DNA of 64,000 bases. It comes from SG8-30 sp963715485. GTDB taxonomy: Bacteria; Pseudomonadota; Gammaproteobacteria; Steroidobacterales; Steroidobacteraceae. The notes beneath the pieces were generated by a model, which made no database searches, was not told the DNA's origin, and saw nothing but the letters and a program-made list of their open reading frames with translations. The position numbers and the translations under genes are program-made. Positions 62,224-64,000 of the stretch are shown here, one piece after another. Every line of letters begins with the position of its first letter. The stretch's first letter is position 1. The stretch spans positions 2,728,001 through 2,792,000 of the forward strand of contig OY970244.1 of assembly GCA_963715485.1 (NCBI GenBank), read 5' to 3'.

Positions 62224-63798
62224 ATGAAAGAGACAATACTGGTCCTCGTCTGCGCATTCCTGTCCCTCGGAAGCGGCACAGTCGCGTCGGAGACCCATGC
62301 CAGGACATTGGACGACGCAAGCTGGCGGGCGGATGTCATTAGCACCGCACAGGCCATTCGAGACAACCACCCTCGCCCCTTCAGGACAACGAGTGTAGAA
62401 GCCTTCGACCTGAAACTTGAAGGTCTTCTACGGGACGTTCCGAGCCTGTCGGACAAGGCCATCATCATCCGCCTCGCGGAGCTGATTGCCATGATCGATG
62501 ATGGCCACACCCGACTGACGATTCCGCGCCAGCATCCTGAAATCGGACTCGAATTCGGACATACCGCGACAGCGCCGCCAAATTTCCCGGCACTTGAATT
62601 CAGGCAGCTGTCGCTGGCCTTTGAGAAGTTTGAAGACGGCGTCTTCGTGGTCGCGGCCAGCCCAGCACAGTCAGAGCTGATAGGCGCCCGGGTGACTTCA
62701 ATCGGTGGAAAGCCGATAGCCGAGGCACTGGAAGCAGTAAGGGCCATCACGTTTGCCGAGAATAGTCAGCTGGAAGCGCTCATGGGGGTCGATAGACTGT
62801 CACTGATCGAGGCGCTTGCTGCGCTGGGTATCGGCGACTCGGGTGAAACGATTTCAGTCGAACTGGTCGACCGCAGTGGTGCCGGCAAGCAGGTGCCTGT
62901 CAGTGCACTGCCGCCCGGACCAGTGGAGTGGACCGGGGCATTTGCTGGCAAGAACACACCATGGCGACTGAAGAAGTCGCAGGACATCTTCTGGTCTCAG
63001 CATGTCGCCAATGGCAACTATCTCTACATGAGGATTGATGAGATCGCCGATGGAGGAATTCCTCTTGCCGAGTTCGTCACAAAAACGCTCGAGATGGCCG
63101 ATCGGACGGACGCCAAGCTCATCATCGATTTACGAAACAACTATGGCGGCTCGGCTGACCTGAACCAGACACTTGTGAAGTCGATCATCAGGAACGACAG
63201 GTTGAATCAATATGGACAAACGTTCGTGCTGACCGGGCGGCGCACATTTTCGGCCGCGCAGATGCTCGTCAATGATCTGGAGCGATACACACGTGCGTTG
63301 TTCGTGGGTGAACCGACCGGCTCCCGACCGGATCACTTTGGCGATCCGAAGAAGATACGCCTTCAGCACAGCGGGCTGACCTTGCGGGTATCGAGACTGC
63401 ATTGGAGCAGCTACGTTGCATTCGACGACCGTGACGCGACCTACCCGGATTTCCCTGTTCCCTGGAAATCAGCCGACTTCTTTGCCGGCGAAGACCCAGC
63501 CCTCAACCTGGCGGCAACGCTGAGTGACACCAGCCTGAAGGCGCTGTTACGTAATGCACTGAATCGTGGCGACATTCATCAGCTGAGCCGCTACACGCTC
63601 GACGCCAGGAGGTCGCCGGATACCTACCAGGTGGATTTCTCAGATACGCTTCTCGATCTCGGTGACGAGTTCCGGGTCAGGCATGATGTGGAGACGGCAA
63701 GCCTGGCCTACGAAATCGGCTTGTTCTTCTATCCGGAAGACGAGGGCCTGAAGGCGGCGCTCGGCTCGTTGAAGCCTCCCCATGACGGCAGGCACTAG
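62224..63798 (+). CDS. S41 family peptidase (tail-specific protease-like), exported
   Basis: 524 residues with a signal peptide (ILVLVCAFLSLGSGTVAS, cleavage about 22). The N-terminal part has AIRDNHPRPFR and MIDDGHTRL, a PDZ-like region with ARVTSIGGKPI about 155, and the catalytic part with LIIDLRNNYGGSADLNQ and VLTGRRTFSAAQMLVNDLE, where Ser343 is the likely nucleophile. This type is close to Tricorn/CtpA-like enzymes of unknown substrate. It has no clear chromosomal partner other than neighbouring class V enzymes. Confidence 0.85.
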   Translation: MKETILVLVCAFLSLGSGTVASETHARTLDDASWRADVISTAQAIRDNHPRPFRTTSVEAFDLKLEGLLRDVPSLSDKAIIIRLAELIAMIDDGHTRLTIPRQHPEIGLEFGHTATAPPNFPALEFRQLSLAFEKFEDGVFVVAASPAQSELIGARVTSIGGKPIAEALEAVRAITFAENSQLEALMGVDRLSLIEALAALGIGDSGETISVELVDRSGAGKQVPVSALPPGPVEWTGAFAGKNTPWRLKKSQDIFWSQHVANGNYLYMRIDEIADGGIPLAEFVTKTLEMADRTDAKLIIDLRNNYGGSADLNQTLVKSIIRNDRLNQYGQTFVLTGRRTFSAAQMLVNDLERYTRALFVGEPTGSRPDHFGDPKKIRLQHSGLTLRVSRLHWSSYVAFDDRDATYPDFPVPWKSADFFAGEDPALNLAATLSDTSLKALLRNALNRGDIHQLSRYTLDARRSPDTYQVDFSDTLLDLGDEFRVRHDVETASLAYEIGLFFYPEDEGLKAALGSLKPPHDGRH

Positions 63799-63863
63799 GC
63801 CGGCCTGACCCAGTTGCGACAGGCCATCGTCCATTGCATAGACCGCCACGCAGTGAATTCGGG

Positions 63864-64000
63864 ATGCACTGGTCGCTGGACCCGGGGACGACCTTCCTGA
63901 ATCATGGGTCATTTGGCGCCTGCCCGACAGCGGTACTGCAAGAGCAGTCCCGGTTGCGAGCATGCCTCGAGTCCGACCCGGTCGACTTCCTTACCGGTCG
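63864..64000 (+). CDS. Class V aminotransferase (isopenicillin-N-epimerase-like), 5' end
   Basis: Only the first 45 codons are in the window. MHWSLDPGTTFLNHGSFGAC and PTAVLQEQSRLRACLESDP match the N-terminus of class V PLP enzymes of the epimerase/desulfurase group (LNHGSFG). ATG 63864 follows the S41 gene by 65 bases on the same strand, so it may belong to the same transcript. The enzyme activity cannot be told from so short a part. Confidence 0.8.
   Translation, partial: MHWSLDPGTTFLNHGSFGACPTAVLQEQSRLRACLESDPVDFLTG

Overview
The window looks like chromosomal DNA of a GC-rich, aerobic, Gram-negative bacterium, most likely a gammaproteobacterium. Support comes from HtpX, YceH, PBP4, an Sdh-independent 1,300-residue DUF3683 FAD/Fe-S oxidoreductase, MATE and RND efflux parts, lipoprotein DegP, ExbD, TesB, and many lipoprotein or Tat-type signal sequences. 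Genus and species cannot be told from sequence reading alone. Coding density is high, genes are short-spaced and often overlap by ATGA, and there is no rRNA, tRNA, CRISPR array, phage or intact insertion sequence that I can see.

Layout. 1-2.3 kb: the start of an RND periplasmic adaptor, a DUF2892 membrane protein and an ArnT/PMT-type glycosyltransferase, all on the minus strand. 2.3-4.3 kb: a possible cytochrome c remnant, a winged-helix regulator with an AT-rich divergent control region, and htpX. 4.4-10.4 kb: photolyase, then a tightly overlapping lipid-modification operon (desaturase, FAD oxidoreductase, DUF1365, cyclopropane-fatty-acid synthase), resembling the light/singlet-oxygen response gene set of other proteobacteria. 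10.4-18.5 kb: M14 carboxypeptidase, D-2-hydroxyacid dehydrogenase, GNAT, a large DUF748 protein, TesB plus a 57-residue membrane microprotein. 18.5-20.5 kb: a strong promoter, a SAM-II-like riboswitch, an intrinsic terminator and an aspartokinase-homoserine dehydrogenase fusion without ACT domains. 20.5-28.4 kb: ferredoxin-NADP reductase, MATE pump, a DegP protease followed by two translationally coupled SUMF1-domain proteins, and PBP4. 28.4-39.4 kb: SRPBCC and NTF2-like proteins, a histidine-kinase fragment, a Tat lipoprotein acyltransferase/lipase, pirin, a WYL regulator, DUF6394 plus a two-RCK potassium channel, a quinone oxidoreductase, and a YceH-NYN/LOTUS-Rieske operon. 39.5-50.2 kb: DUF3683 oxidoreductase, EF-G-like GTPase, orphan ExbD with a perfect terminator, MFS, DUF389-OmpA fusion and Cu/Zn SOD. 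50.4-55.3 kb: TetR with a diiron-type MBL protein, a doubly broken dihaem cytochrome c, a small basic protein, a PhyH dioxygenase coupled to a one-domain asparaginase, and DsrE. 55.4-60.8 kb: ECF sigma/anti-sigma, a BcsA-like PilZ glycosyltransferase, BcsS-like protein and GH16 glucanase: a candidate beta-glucan exopolysaccharide locus. 60.9-64 kb: two class V PLP enzymes flanking an S41 peptidase.

The most interesting parts are the RNA-controlled, ACT-less aspartokinase/homoserine dehydrogenase; the BcsB-less cellulose-synthase-like locus with a GH16 enzyme and its neighbouring sigma/anti-sigma pair; and the photolyase/lipid cluster. Three copies of a REP-like palindrome (core GGGGACnGTTCC) are scattered at 18.5, 25.3 and 37.5 kb, one of them supplying the C-terminus of a protein. 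Decay is visible in two cytochrome c loci and one histidine-kinase fragment.
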